From positions 1 through 64,000 of the forward strand of contig CAKSAM010000005.1 of assembly GCA_934436245.1 (NCBI GenBank): a DNA stretch of 64,000 bases, written 5' to 3'. The translations under genes and the position numbers were made by a program. This document shows positions 45,589 through 55,283 of this stretch, piece by piece (position 1 is the stretch's first letter; each line of letters begins with the position of its first letter). The DNA comes from an uncultured Acetatifactor sp. (GTDB taxonomy: Bacteria > Bacillota > Clostridia > Lachnospirales > Lachnospiraceae). The notes under the pieces were generated by a model. That model made no database searches and was not told the origin of the DNA. It saw only the letters and a program-made list of their open reading frames with translations.

Positions 45589-46500
45589 TTAAGCAAGTAC
45601 AAGGAAATACAGTAATACGACAATACCCAGTACGATCCGGTACCATCCGAAGACCTTAAAGTCATGCTTTTTGATATATTCCATCAGGAAGCGAAGTACG
45701 AACAGGGATACAATAAAGGATATCACCGTACCGACCAGCAGGCAGGCAAGCTCCATTCCCGTGAATGCAAATCCAAACTTCAACAATTTCAGAAGACTCG
45801 CTCCAAACATAACGGGAATTGCCAGAAAGAAGGTGAATTCTGCCGCTACTGTTCTCGATATACCAATCATAATGGCCCCCAGGATCGTAGCTCCGGAGCG
45901 GGAGGTTCCGGGCAGTGCCGCCGCTACCAGCTGACACAGACCGATGATCAGTGCATCTCTGTAAGTCAGCTGAGACAATTTTGTTGTGGTAGGTATGCGG
46001 TTCTTGTTCCAATTCTCGATCACAATAAACAGTACGCCGACCAATACCAGCATCACAGCTACCACGATTACCTGAATTGTAACGCCACTGCTTCCGATCT
46101 CTTTTTTGAAGGCTTCTCCCACCGCATCATCAAACAGCAGACCATATACAACTGCCGGGATACATGCCACAACGATTTTCACCCACATCCAGAAAGCATC
46201 CATGCTCAGTGCCACATTTCCCACTGCGGGATCTTTTGCGGATTTTACAATGCCTCCCTTTTTCGGCTGCTTATTTTTCTTCAGGTAAAAAGGCCAGATC
46301 TTGTTCCAGAACAATACAACCACCGCTAAAATAGCTCCCAGCTGGATGACTACATCGAACATATCAAAAAAACCTTCACTGGTCTGTTTAAAAGGGATCA
46401 GACGCTCCACCAGGATCAGATGTCCGGTGCTGCTGATCGGCAGCCACTCGGTAATACCCTCTACAATACCGTAAATAATTGCTTTGATAATTTCTAACAT
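45589..46500 (-). CDS. uppP: Undecaprenyl-diphosphate phosphatase UppP/BacA
   Basis: This 303-residue integral membrane enzyme recycles undecaprenyl pyrophosphate, the lipid carrier for peptidoglycan and wall polymers, and confers bacitracin tolerance. Conserved motifs: GIVEGITEWLPISSTGHLIL near residue 12 (the Glu-rich and SSTGH signature) and LPGTSRSGATILGAIMIGISR near 195 (PGxSRSGxT). It follows the patatin-like gene in the same direction with a 36-base gap. Supply of free lipid carrier fits the several polyprenyl-dependent glycosyltransferase-like genes in this window. Confidence 0.96.
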   Translation of the reverse strand: MLEIIKAIIYGIVEGITEWLPISSTGHLILVERLIPFKQTSEGFFDMFDVVIQLGAILAVVVLFWNKIWPFYLKKNKQPKKGGIVKSAKDPAVGNVALSMDAFWMWVKIVVACIPAVVYGLLFDDAVGEAFKKEIGSSGVTIQVIVVAVMLVLVGVLFIVIENWNKNRIPTTTKLSQLTYRDALIIGLCQLVAAALPGTSRSGATILGAIMIGISRTVAAEFTFFLAIPVMFGASLLKLLKFGFAFTGMELACLLVGTVISFIVSLFVLRFLMEYIKKHDFKVFGWYRIVLGIVVLLYFLVLA

Positions 46501-46536
46501 TTCTTTTCTCTCTTTACTTTCTTATATTTTTAGTAC

Positions 46537-47397
46537 TTACTTTTCCAGATATGCCAGCAGATCCTCGTAGCAGGCTTCTGCTTCCCGATAACCCTCTTCG
46601 TATAAGGCGATCAGTTTGTCCTTGTCTTTCTCGATCCGTCCCACATCACTTTTTCTATGAGGGCGGATCACGAATGCCTGACCCTTTTTCTCCTGTCTTT
46701 CAATATAATCCAGACATTCATTGTAGCGGATATGTCTATCCGCCATGAGTTCATATACTTTAGGATATTTCAGATATCTGAGTTTTATGAGTGCAAGCTG
46801 TGCTGCAGACGCCGGTTTTCTCACAAAGCCTGTCTCTTTGGTCATGACAACAATATTCTTACGATTGCCGTCCAGAATTGATTTTTCCAGCGGAATGGCA
46901 TCGCTGATACCTCCATCCAGATATGGCTTTCCGTTGATTCTGACGTTTCTTGCCACCAGCGGCAGGGATGCAGATGCGCGGATCTTGTCAATATCTTTGC
47001 GAATGTCACGAACCCTCAGATATTCCGGCAGTCCCGTTTCAATGTTGGTCACTACACTGTACGCTTTGCCGGGATATTTTTCAAAGGTCTCATAGTCATA
47101 CGGATACAGATATTCCGGAATCAAGTGATAACAGAAATCCACATTGAACAGATCTCCGCTGGTCAATAAGCTCTCCAGACTGCAATATCGTCTCGTATCC
47201 AGATAGTCCACACTGACACTCAGCGCCCTTCCCTTTTGCCGGGACAGATAACTGCACATATGGCATGCACCGGCAGATACTCCATAGATATGGGAGAAAT
47301 CAATTCCTTTTTCGGTAAAAAAGTCCAACACTCCGGCGGTATAGACTCCCTTCATGCCACCGCCCTCCAATACCAGTCCAGCCTGATACATTCGCAT
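46537..47397 (-). CDS. Patatin-like phospholipase / lipid hydrolase
   Basis: This protein of about 286 residues has the patatin Ser-Asp dyad: oxyanion loop EGGGMKG at residues 11-17, nucleophile Ser41 in GVSAGAC, and Asp in YLDGGISDAIPLEK near 150-163. It belongs to the bacterial RssA/YjjU-like branch without a signal peptide, so probably cytoplasmic or membrane-associated. Start placed at the ATG behind AAAGGAG; a second ATG two codons later is equally possible. The gap before it holds a long palindrome (47418-47506). Confidence 0.88.
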   Translation of the reverse strand: MRMYQAGLVLEGGGMKGVYTAGVLDFFTEKGIDFSHIYGVSAGACHMCSYLSRQKGRALSVSVDYLDTRRYCSLESLLTSGDLFNVDFCYHLIPEYLYPYDYETFEKYPGKAYSVVTNIETGLPEYLRVRDIRKDIDKIRASASLPLVARNVRINGKPYLDGGISDAIPLEKSILDGNRKNIVVMTKETGFVRKPASAAQLALIKLRYLKYPKVYELMADRHIRYNECLDYIERQEKKGQAFVIRPHRKSDVGRIEKDKDKLIALYEEGYREAEACYEDLLAYLEK

Positions 47398-47417
47398 TAC
47401 TCTCCTTTCTGCTTCTA

Positions 47418-47506
47418 CAACTATCCAGAACCACATCAGCATATCGAAAGCTCATTCGTGCAAGCACGATTCGCTTTTCGATATGCTGCGTGACTCTAGA
47501 TAGTTG
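47418..47506. repeat. Long nested palindrome, copy K (aminotransferase stop)
   Basis: Outer arms CAACTATC and GATAGTTG; middle arms CAGCATATCGAAAGC and GCTTTTCGATATGCTG; inner CGTG/CACG with a CAAG tip. The whole 89 bases fold almost completely on themselves. The right arm supplies the last codons and stop of the aminotransferase gene. Confidence 0.8.
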
Positions 47507-48689
47507 CATATTCATTCTTCACGAACTTCCGTAAAGCTTCCAGGGATCTCTCCACTTTTTCCGTGTCCACACAGTAGGCCATGCGGAAGTATCCGGGTGC
47601 ACCAAAGCTATCACCCGGTACCAGAACGAGATCATATTTCAATGCTTTCTGACTAAATACCTTGGCATCCTCTTCCAGTGCCTTCGGGAAAATATAGAAG
47701 GTTCCGCCGGGCTTCACGCAGGTGAAGCCCAGATCAGTCAGTTCCTTGTAAAGGATATTCATATTAGTCTCGTATACCGACAGGTCTGCCGTCTTATCCA
47801 GTACCTGTGCTACAGCCAGCTGAATAATCGACGGAGGGCAGTTATGCCCAATTCCTCTGGAAATCTGCCCACACATATTGATCATGGTCTCCGCTTCCTC
47901 ACAGGCAGGATTTACTGCCACATAGCCAATACGTTCTCCCGGCAGAGACAGGGATTTCGAAAATGAGTAACACATGATCGTATTATCATAGAAATACGAC
48001 ACACAGGGATGATCCACTCCTTCAAACACGATCTCACGGTACGGTTCATCAGAGATCAGATAAATAATATGTCCGTATTTATCGGACTTTTCCTTCAGAA
48101 GCTCTGCCAGTCTCTGCAGGGTAGGGGTAGAATATACCACGCCGGAAGGATTGTTCGGTGTATTGACCAGTACCGCCTTGACTTTCTCTGTCAGCATTTC
48201 TTCAAATGCCTCAAAGTTAATCTGGAACGTTTCCAGATCAGGAGGCACTACTTTCAATACCGCTCCGGTGAGATCCACATAAGGATGATACTCCGGGAAA
48301 AACGGTGCGAAGGTCAGAATCTCATCTCCCGGCTCTGTCACCAGACGGAAAGCGTGAGCCAATGCTCCTGCCGCTCCCGATGCCATAAAAATATGCTCTT
48401 TACGATAGGGCAGACCAAATCTCTGTTCCAGATTCTCCGCAACGGCTTCTCTCACACTGGTAATACCGAGACTGGGGCTGTATCCGTGCAGTTCCAAAGG
48501 TTCTTTTGTGGCCAGCATATGGATCATGCGGTCTGTAAATTCTCTGGGAACCGGAACGGAAGGGTTCCCAAGACTGTAATCAAATACGTTCTCATATCCA
48601 ATCTCCTGTCCTCTTGCCGTTGCGAATTCTGAAAGCTGCCGGATCACAGATTTTCCGGATAACATATCTTTATATTTCCGAACCAACAT
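47496..48689 (-). CDS. PLP-dependent aminotransferase, class I/II
   Basis: This fold-type I aminotransferase of about 397 residues has NVFDYSLGNPSVPVP at the N-terminus, NNPSGVVYS near 170, SDEPYREIVF near 206, the PLP lysine in CYSFSKSLSLPGERIGY near 236 and the C-terminal arginine region GYFRMAYCVD. It probably uses an aromatic, aspartate-like or branched-chain substrate; this cannot be decided from motifs. Start set at MLVRKYKD behind GGGAG. It follows the diguanylate cyclase gene by 32 bases. Its last codons and stop come from the palindrome. Confidence 0.9.
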   Translation of the reverse strand: MLVRKYKDMLSGKSVIRQLSEFATARGQEIGYENVFDYSLGNPSVPVPREFTDRMIHMLATKEPLELHGYSPSLGITSVREAVAENLEQRFGLPYRKEHIFMASGAAGALAHAFRLVTEPGDEILTFAPFFPEYHPYVDLTGAVLKVVPPDLETFQINFEAFEEMLTEKVKAVLVNTPNNPSGVVYSTPTLQRLAELLKEKSDKYGHIIYLISDEPYREIVFEGVDHPCVSYFYDNTIMCYSFSKSLSLPGERIGYVAVNPACEEAETMINMCGQISRGIGHNCPPSIIQLAVAQVLDKTADLSVYETNMNILYKELTDLGFTCVKPGGTFYIFPKALEEDAKVFSQKALKYDLVLVPGDSFGAPGYFRMAYCVDTEKVERSLEALRKFVKNEYATI

Positions 48690-48721
48690 ACTACACTCTC
48701 CCATCTGCGCTGTCTGCGCCT

Positions 48722-50350
48722 TTATTTGATCTCTATAAACTTGTCTCTGTTCTTTTCCATGGACATACAGATACTGTTTCTTCCACAGTTTTTGGCCTTA
48801 TAGAGAAGATCATCCGCCCGAGATGTAAAATCCCACTCTCTGTTATTCCCTGCCGGAATCCTCGCAAATACACCCTGGCTGACCGATACGTAGTTGCTGC
48901 AGTTACTGCATTCATGAGGGATTTTTAGTTTGCGGACTTCCCTCAAAATATCTTCCGACACTCTTCGTATTTTCTCCACTGTCATTCCGGTATAGAGGAT
49001 CAAAAATTCATCCCCACCGTATCTGGCACAGAAAATCTTACCCGGAACCTGCTGTTTCCGCAGAACTCCGGCAATTGCTTTCAGGCATTGATCCCCTGCC
49101 AGATGTCCGTAATGATCATTGTATTCCTTGAAGAAATCAATATCCATGAGTTCTACTCCCATGAGCTCATGTTCCTCATAGGCATGTTCAAAACTGCCTG
49201 TAAAATATTCATGTAAAAAGGTCCGGTTTGCCAGTCCCGTCAGTTCATCATGCATAGCCAGGCTTTCCAGCTCCCGGTTGGAAGCCTTCATATTCGCCCA
49301 GTCCAACGTAACGTTTTTCAGCCGGTTCTGCAATTCTATGACATTGATCAGTGCTTCTCTGTTTTCCTGTTGGTATTTCTCATAAAGATCGAAATACTGG
49401 CGGGTATAATCTATGTATTCCCGGGTAAGGCCCCTCTTTTGCAGAAATTCGCTCTTGAAAGGATACATATCCAGGAAAATATTATAATACTCTTCAATAT
49501 GCTTTTCATCAATGATCCGGATCAATTTTTCCAGATATTTTCCATCAGGCAGGATTGCCATGATTCCCGCCAGGATCACCAGTTCATCCATGATCTCTTC
49601 AAAAACATCCCGGTCTGACAATTGCTCCAGAAGATCTTCTGCAAGCTTTAAAGCCTCTTCCTCATGCCCTTTTAATAATTCGCAGGGAATACGATACATT
49701 TCTAATGTTATTTTCGAATAATAGCTTTCCGGTGCTTCTCTGAGGATCTGCTCTATTTGATGCCAAAGCTGCAGGGCTTCTTCCATTTCTCCCAGGTACA
49801 TGTGACAGCAGCCGCACTCGATCATACAGTTGATCCTGTTATAGTTTAGCTGATATGTTTTTTCTGACTTATCATAGCAGGTGATCGCTATACAGTAATG
49901 CTGTATCGCCTCCTGCCGCAGGCGCATCCTGACCAGGGTATAGGCAATATTACTCTCCGCCATGCCCTGGATATAGTAAAAATGATATTTTTCTGCATAT
50001 TGAAGGCAGTTATAATAAGAACTTAAGGCCACCATCCGGTTGTTCTTACGATCAGACACCGCTCCCATCATATTATGGGCTTTGGCCAGCAGCTCGTACA
50101 TCCGGGCATTTTCCAGGCAGCCCACACTCTCTGTAAGGCATTGCATGGTGTTCTCATACTCGCCCTTCTGCCAATAATACTCCGCCAGATAATAGAGTCC
50201 GAGCCCTGTCAGCTTCTGTGATCCGGTATCTGCCGCATACTCCAATATTTTCTGGCAGGTGTCATAGTCCAGGCAGTTGCCTGATTCCCTATATTGGATA
50301 GTATCGTTTATGAAGTTCCGCACGGTCTGTGGTAAGCCGTTTAAATCCAT
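48722..50350 (-). CDS. Diguanylate cyclase with TPR-like sensor region
   Basis: The 542-residue protein has an N-terminal region of about 360 residues with helical TPR-like repeats (GLYYLAEYYWQKGEYENTMQCLTESVG, AHNMMGAVSDRKNNRMVALSSYYNCL). A coiled-coil linker follows, then a GGDEF domain with LANRTFLHEYFTGS, DIDFFKEYNDHYGHLAGDQCLKAIA and the active motif ARYGGDEFLIL near 443. It should make cyclic di-GMP. No RxxD inhibitory site stands five residues before GGDEF. No membrane segment is seen, so it is a cytoplasmic sensor; the input signal is unknown. Confidence 0.92.
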   Translation of the reverse strand: MDLNGLPQTVRNFINDTIQYRESGNCLDYDTCQKILEYAADTGSQKLTGLGLYYLAEYYWQKGEYENTMQCLTESVGCLENARMYELLAKAHNMMGAVSDRKNNRMVALSSYYNCLQYAEKYHFYYIQGMAESNIAYTLVRMRLRQEAIQHYCIAITCYDKSEKTYQLNYNRINCMIECGCCHMYLGEMEEALQLWHQIEQILREAPESYYSKITLEMYRIPCELLKGHEEEALKLAEDLLEQLSDRDVFEEIMDELVILAGIMAILPDGKYLEKLIRIIDEKHIEEYYNIFLDMYPFKSEFLQKRGLTREYIDYTRQYFDLYEKYQQENREALINVIELQNRLKNVTLDWANMKASNRELESLAMHDELTGLANRTFLHEYFTGSFEHAYEEHELMGVELMDIDFFKEYNDHYGHLAGDQCLKAIAGVLRKQQVPGKIFCARYGGDEFLILYTGMTVEKIRRVSEDILREVRKLKIPHECSNCSNYVSVSQGVFARIPAGNNREWDFTSRADDLLYKAKNCGRNSICMSMEKNRDKFIEIK

Positions 50351-50402
50351 CCTGTTTCCTTTCCGTGAACTCCCCGTAACCCCTTACTACAATTCATTCC
50401 GT

Positions 50403-50448
50403 AAAAATATAATGTCTGGGTTGCAAGATAACCTTTCACCCAGACATC
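50403..50448 (-). terminator. Terminator of the glycerol operon
   Basis: On the minus strand ATGTCTGGGT and ACCCAGACAT form a perfect 10-bp stem followed by a T-rich run, 68 bases after the glpK stop. Confidence 0.85.
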
Positions 50449-50515
50449 ATAATACCACAGTACTTTATCACATTACAAGTTTGCTTTGTCAAAAAATACC
50501 AGGGTCATATAAATT

Positions 50516-52039
50516 TTATACCTCATCCTCTGCCCACGCAAGAGCGCATTTCACTGCACGATGCCAGCCTTTCAATAATTGCCGGCGGTTTTCCTCCTCC
50601 ATCTGCGGTGCAAAGGATGCTCCGATCTGCCAGTTCTCACGGATCTCATCACGATTCTTCCAATAGCCTACGGCAAGTCCTGCCAGATAAGCCGCTCCCA
50701 AAGCTGTCGTCTCGATACATGCCGGACGGCGTACCTGCGTATTTACAATATCCGCCTGGAACTGCATAAGGAAATCATTGGCACTGGCACCACCATCCAC
50801 TTTCAGGCTCTTCAGCTCGATCCCACTGTCTTTTTCCATAGCCTCCAGTACATCTGCGGTCTGGTATGCAATAGATTCCAGCGTGGCACGGATAAAATGT
50901 TCCTTGGTACAGCCTCTGGTGATACCGACAATCGTGCCTCTGGCATACTGGTCCCAGTAAGGAGCTCCCATGCCCGCAAATGCCGGAACAATATAGACCC
51001 CTGCGGTATCCGGCACATGCTCCGCATACTCCTGGGACTGTGCGGAGGTCTTGAGCATACGCATACTGTCACGAAGCCACTGAATCCCGGCACCGGCTAC
51101 GAACACGCTGCCCTCCAGGGCATATTCTACGTTTTTGCTTGTGCTGGCAGCAATAGTGGTCAACAGACCCGACTGGGAGGTAATGGCTTCATGTCCGGTG
51201 TTCATTAATAAGAAGCAGCCGGTTCCGTAAGTATTTTTCACCTCTCCCTGCTCAAAGCAGCACTGTCCGAACAAAGCCGCCTGCTGGTCTCCCGCTGCAC
51301 CAGCGATAGGAATCTCGCCGCCCAGAACAGCCGCATCGGTCTTGCCGTAGATCTCACTGGAACAGCAGACCTTGGGAAGCAGGCTCTCCGGAATGTTAAA
51401 ACGCTTCAGTATCTCCTGATCCCAACAGAGGTTATGAATATCGAAAAGCATGGTCCGGGAAGCATTGGTATAATCCGTCACATGTACGGCACCCTTGGTC
51501 AGATTCCAGATCAGCCAGGTATCCACCGTACCAAAGAGAAGCTCTCCTCTCTCTGCCCGTTCTCTGACTCCGGGAACATTATTCAGGATCCAGGCGATCT
51601 TCGATGCACTGAAGTAGGCATCGGGGATCAGCCCTGTCTTCTCCCGGATGATTTTGTCAAAACCATCTTTTTTCAGTTCCTCGATCATATCGGAGGTCCG
51701 GCGGCACTGCCATACAATAGCATTGTACACGGGTTCTCCGGTATTCTTATCCCAGAGGATCGTAGTCTCACGCTGGTTCGTGATACCGATGGCCTCGATC
51801 TGGTCATCTGTGATACCCAGGACTGCCATGCTCTCGATCGCCACTCCCAGCTGGGAGGACCAGATCTCCATAGGGTTATGTTCTACCCAGCCGGGCTGGG
51901 GATAGATCTGTGTGAATTCCTTCTGTGCCATGGAGCAGATGTTGCCCTGCTTATCAAACAGGATGCAGCGGGAACTGGTGGTTCCCTGATCCAGCGCCAT
52001 GATGTATGTTTTCTTCTGTGTGTTCTGTATATCTCCCAT
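50516..52039 (-). CDS. glpK: Glycerol kinase
   Basis: This 507-residue FGGY-family kinase phosphorylates glycerol to glycerol-3-phosphate. [17 protein letters not shown] opens the protein. [33 protein letters not shown] near 85, [20 protein letters not shown] near 240 and [17 protein letters not shown] with [20 protein letters not shown] near 400 are diagnostic. The regulatory histidine phosphorylated by HPr in Firmicutes would lie near residue 230, and no matching histidine motif is obvious here. Last gene of the operon after the G3P dehydrogenase-like genes; the terminator follows. Confidence 0.97.
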   Translation of the reverse strand: MGDIQNTQKKTYIMALDQGTTSSRCILFDKQGNICSMAQKEFTQIYPQPGWVEHNPMEIWSSQLGVAIESMAVLGITDDQIEAIGITNQRETTILWDKNTGEPVYNAIVWQCRRTSDMIEELKKDGFDKIIREKTGLIPDAYFSASKIAWILNNVPGVRERAERGELLFGTVDTWLIWNLTKGAVHVTDYTNASRTMLFDIHNLCWDQEILKRFNIPESLLPKVCCSSEIYGKTDAAVLGGEIPIAGAAGDQQAALFGQCCFEQGEVKNTYGTGCFLLMNTGHEAITSQSGLLTTIAASTSKNVEYALEGSVFVAGAGIQWLRDSMRMLKTSAQSQEYAEHVPDTAGVYIVPAFAGMGAPYWDQYARGTIVGITRGCTKEHFIRATLESIAYQTADVLEAMEKDSGIELKSLKVDGGASANDFLMQFQADIVNTQVRRPACIETTALGAAYLAGLAVGYWKNRDEIRENWQIGASFAPQMEEENRRQLLKGWHRAVKCALAWAEDEV

Positions 52040-52099
52040 TGTGTTATGTAACCTCCCGTTGTTCTAATTATACTCTATCCTCAATATTTCCATCCTCTG

Positions 52100-52477
52100 T
52101 CACCCACGAAACGACCGGGTGGCCACGATATCGACACCCGTGTCAGCTACATTTTCCAAGATGATATCTCCTACATGGATGGGCGCAGCTACAGTGACAC
52201 CTGCCAGCGCTTTCATGCAGTCATTGATCTTACCTTTAGGAATGTCGGAAGCGGTCTTCACGGATACCACAGCATCCGGATATCCTGCCACGCACACAGT
52301 GGAGGTGACGATCCGGGTAGGATGTGTAACTTCCTTTTCTCCGTAAGCCGCCCCTCGGGGGCAGCGGTTGCCGGTCACTGTGACACTCTTGTCACCTTCT
52401 ATGGTTACGGTCAGGGCACACCCCACCGGGCAGCAGATACAGGTCAGTTCTTTTTGTGTTGTTTTCTTCTCTGTCAT
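52100..52477 (-). CDS. DUF1667 small cysteine-rich protein
   Basis: This 125-residue protein has four-cysteine-type motifs near the start (TCICCPVGCALTV, then GNRCPRGAAYGEKEVTHP) and a compact C-terminal part (VSVKTASDIPKGKINDCMKAL, VGDIILENVADTGVDIVATR). DUF1667 proteins are almost always encoded with the two flavoproteins upstream, as here, and probably bind an iron-sulfur cluster and form the third subunit of an anaerobic glycerol-3-phosphate dehydrogenase complex. Start placed at MTEKKTTQ, four bases after the previous stop, behind GAGGG. Confidence 0.88.
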   Translation of the reverse strand: MTEKKTTQKELTCICCPVGCALTVTIEGDKSVTVTGNRCPRGAAYGEKEVTHPTRIVTSTVCVAGYPDAVVSVKTASDIPKGKINDCMKALAGVTVAAPIHVGDIILENVADTGVDIVATRSFRG

Positions 52478-52481
52478 CGTC

Positions 52482-53480
52482 TTACCCTCTTTTCTGCCGG
52501 ATATATTCCACGGCGTAGTTTCCTGCCTTTTCCGCTTCTGTGGATACATGGTCCACCAATTCATGGACGTGGAGCACATTGCCGCAGGCGAAGACGCCGG
52601 GGATGGTGCACTCCAGATTCTCTCCCACTACCGGTCCTCCGGTCTTGCCGTCCATATCCGCTCCTAAACCCCTGGTCAGCTCGTTCTCCGGGATCAGTCC
52701 GCAGGACAACAGCAGCGTATCACAGGGAACCTCCCACTCGGATCCGGGAATGGGGGTCCCTTTATCGTCCACTTTAGTCAGGGTCACACCCTCCACACGG
52801 TCTCTGCCGTGAATCTGTGCCACGGTAGTATTTAAATACAGAGGGATGTTGAAATCGTCCAGGCACTGGACAATGTTACGCTTCAGTCCGCCGCTCTGGG
52901 GGCGAAGCTCCGCCACGCACTGCACTTTCGCTCCTTCCAAAACCATGCGTCTTGCCATGATAAGTCCGATGTCTCCGGAACCCAGGATGACTACATTCTT
53001 ACCCGGCATACGTCCACGGATGTTTACATAATACTGCGCAGTTCCGGCACTGTAGATGCCTGCCGGTCTGCTGCCGGGGATGTTTAACGCACCGCGGGAA
53101 CGCTCTCTGCAGCCCATGGCCAGGATCACGGTCTCTGTCTCGATCTCTAACTGCCCGTCCTCTTTGTTCATGGCAGTGACTTTCTTGCGTCCATCGGGAA
53201 GCAGGGAAATATTTGTTACCATAGTATTCAGCAGATAAGGGATTTTTGCCTCTTCTGCCATGTCAATATAGCGTTCTGCGTATTCCGGTCCGGTCAGTTC
53301 CTCATTAAAAGTATGCAGTCCGAAACCGTTGTGGATACACTGGTTCAGAATGCCTCCCAGTTCTCTGTCACGCTCTAAGATCAGCACTTTTTCACAGCCG
53401 GCCTTTCTCGCAGACAGCGCTGCTGCCAGGCCTGCGGGACCTCCTCCGATGATGACGATGTCTTCTGTCCGTTTACTCAT
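52482..53480 (-). CDS. NAD(P)/FAD-dependent oxidoreductase (GlpA partner)
   Basis: The 332-residue flavoprotein has two Rossmann motifs: FAD VIIGGGPAGLAAALSARKAG at the N-terminus and NAD(P) VVILGSGDIGLIMARRMVLEG near 165, plus VILAMGCRERSRG near 117 and GVFACGNVLHVHELVDHV near 295. It belongs to the group of pyridine-nucleotide oxidoreductases found between a GlpA-like protein and DUF1667. Likely passes electrons from glycerol-3-phosphate oxidation to NAD(P) or another carrier. The ATG overlaps the end of the upstream gene by eight bases. Confidence 0.9.
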   Translation of the reverse strand: MSKRTEDIVIIGGGPAGLAAALSARKAGCEKVLILERDRELGGILNQCIHNGFGLHTFNEELTGPEYAERYIDMAEEAKIPYLLNTMVTNISLLPDGRKKVTAMNKEDGQLEIETETVILAMGCRERSRGALNIPGSRPAGIYSAGTAQYYVNIRGRMPGKNVVILGSGDIGLIMARRMVLEGAKVQCVAELRPQSGGLKRNIVQCLDDFNIPLYLNTTVAQIHGRDRVEGVTLTKVDDKGTPIPGSEWEVPCDTLLLSCGLIPENELTRGLGADMDGKTGGPVVGENLECTIPGVFACGNVLHVHELVDHVSTEAEKAGNYAVEYIRQKRG

Positions 53481-55032
53481 GGAGTGCCTCCTTTCCGACC
53501 GGCTCCTGTGTCCTCTTCCATGTTCCGCCCTCTCCGGGTGTGGTGTCTTTATTTTTACCCACTAAAATCTCGGAACCGATCCCCTCCTTGGTGATCTGTG
53601 CCGGATCGAAGTGCAATTCTCTGGACAATATCTCCAGCGTCTTCGGGGAACAGAAGCCCGCCTGGCATCTGCCCATTCCGGCTCTGGTACGACGCTTGAC
53701 GCCGTCCAAGGTCGTCGCTCCCACCGGGCGGTGGATGGCTTCCAGGATCTCTCCCTCCGTCACCAGTTCACAACGGCAGATCACATTGGCAAATGCGGGA
53801 TTTTCCCGGATCAGAGCTTCTCTCTCCTCTTCCGTGGCAAGTGCCATGCTGGGGATTCCTTTTCTGGTGTCAATAAATTCCTCTTTACGTTCTGCAGGAT
53901 AACTATTTTCAACGATCTGTGCCACATACTCACCGATCGCCGGTGCACTGGTCAGTCCCGGAGATTCAATGCCTGCCACATCGATGAAGCCGGGATGTCC
54001 TGCTGCCTCTTCGATGAGGAAATCCGATTTTTCCGCAGGATCCTCGTGTACCAGGTGGGCACGCAGTCCGGCAAACGAGGTGATCGTCTGTCTGCCGTCC
54101 AGGGCATCCACGCTGTTGCTTCCCAGGTTCAGGACCTTCGCCAGTCCTTCTGCTGTCGTATCCACATCTTCTTTGTCTGGAATGTCCTCTGCAGTAGGGC
54201 CTGCCAGTAAGTTGCCGTGGACCGTAGGGGTAACGAGGATACCTTTTCCCATTTTGGAAGGCAGCTGAAAAATAGTGGAATTTACCAGATCACCACAATT
54301 TTTATCCATGAGACGGTACTCGCCTCTTCTGGGCACGATGCGGATCTTCTCCTCACAGATCATATTGTGAATTTCATCCGCATAGACACCTGCCGCATTG
54401 ATGACGATGGGTGCCACGAATATCTCACCGTCCGCCTGCACCTGATACATCCGTCCTTCCTTCGCAGGAGGGTTCTCGGTCCATACCGGTCTCTGTTCCA
54501 CGATAGCTGTCACCTTGTGGTCACGATAGAACTCTACGCCGTTTTCCGCCGCATTTTCCGCCAGAGCAATGTTCAGGCCGAAGGGACATACGATGCCGCC
54601 GGTGGGTGCATACAATGCTCCCACAATATCCCGGGAGACCGCAGGCTCCATCGCCCATACTTCTTCCGGAGACAGAATCTTCAATTCTTTTACCCCGTTC
54701 TCCATGCCACGCTGATACAGCTCTTCCAGACCAGACATAGCATCTTCTTCAAAGCATAGCACCAGGGATCCGTTTCTGCGAAATGGGAAGTCCAGTTTTT
54801 TTGACAATTCCTCCATCATTTCATTGCCCCTGACATTTAATTTCGCCTTAAGGGTTCCCGGCACCGCATCATATCCTGCGTGCACAATGCCGCTGTTTGC
54901 CTTGGAAGTGCCTTCACAGACATCGCTTTTCGCCTCCAGTACAGCGATCCTTAGTTTCCCTTTCGCCAGTTCTCTGGCAATGGCACAGCCACTGACTCCG
55001 GCACCGATGATGATCACATCATAATCCTTCAT
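53473..55032 (-). CDS. glpA: Glycerol-3-phosphate dehydrogenase-like FAD protein with BFD domain
   Basis: This 519-residue protein has an FAD-binding motif YDVIIIGAGVSGCAIARELAKG at the N-terminus and the DAO-fold motif SKANSGIVHAGYDAVPGTLKA. A C-terminal bacterioferritin-associated-ferredoxin-like domain carries cysteines in VICRCELVTEGEILEA and MGRCQAGFCSPK near 420-470, which bind a [2Fe-2S] cluster. This is the anaerobic GlpA layout, here without the usual GlpB and GlpC; the two following genes take their place. It opens the glycerol operon that ends with glpK. An L-2-hydroxyglutarate oxidase-like function is the main alternative, but the neighbours favour glycerol-3-phosphate. Confidence 0.88.
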   Translation of the reverse strand: MKDYDVIIIGAGVSGCAIARELAKGKLRIAVLEAKSDVCEGTSKANSGIVHAGYDAVPGTLKAKLNVRGNEMMEELSKKLDFPFRRNGSLVLCFEEDAMSGLEELYQRGMENGVKELKILSPEEVWAMEPAVSRDIVGALYAPTGGIVCPFGLNIALAENAAENGVEFYRDHKVTAIVEQRPVWTENPPAKEGRMYQVQADGEIFVAPIVINAAGVYADEIHNMICEEKIRIVPRRGEYRLMDKNCGDLVNSTIFQLPSKMGKGILVTPTVHGNLLAGPTAEDIPDKEDVDTTAEGLAKVLNLGSNSVDALDGRQTITSFAGLRAHLVHEDPAEKSDFLIEEAAGHPGFIDVAGIESPGLTSAPAIGEYVAQIVENSYPAERKEEFIDTRKGIPSMALATEEEREALIRENPAFANVICRCELVTEGEILEAIHRPVGATTLDGVKRRTRAGMGRCQAGFCSPKTLEILSRELHFDPAQITKEGIGSEILVGKNKDTTPGEGGTWKRTQEPVGKEALHE

Positions 55033-55060
55033 AACCTCGCCCTGCCTTTCCCATATTTAC

Positions 55061-55089
55061 ATTTATATGATACCAGGGTCAAAAGGTCT
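55061..55089 (-). promoter_or_regulatory. Candidate promoter of the glycerol operon
   Basis: On the minus strand TTGACC, 17 bases, TAAATA, ending about 30 bases upstream of the glpA start. It is a moderate match. The rest of the 250-base gap shows no gene and no recognisable riboswitch. Confidence 0.4.
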
Positions 55090-55236
55090 AAGCCCACATG
55101 ACCTTCTGAATATCCGTTTTTTCTTTATGAATGTCCATTTTTTATTTGTCGAAAATGTTTCTATGATATTTATTTTACCATATCCCACAGGAAAACACGA
55201 CTGAAAACTGGCAACACTCTGTGTAAAATGTAGTCG

Positions 55237-55269
55237 AAAAAACCGGACGGTGATCGCTCACCATCCGGT
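55237..55269 (-). terminator. Terminator of the maltodextrin operon
   Basis: On the minus strand ACCGGATGGTGA and TCACCGTCCGGT form an 11 of 12 bp stem with a GCGA-type loop, followed by T6. Confidence 0.93.
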
Positions 55270-55283
55270 CTCTTATTATTGTT

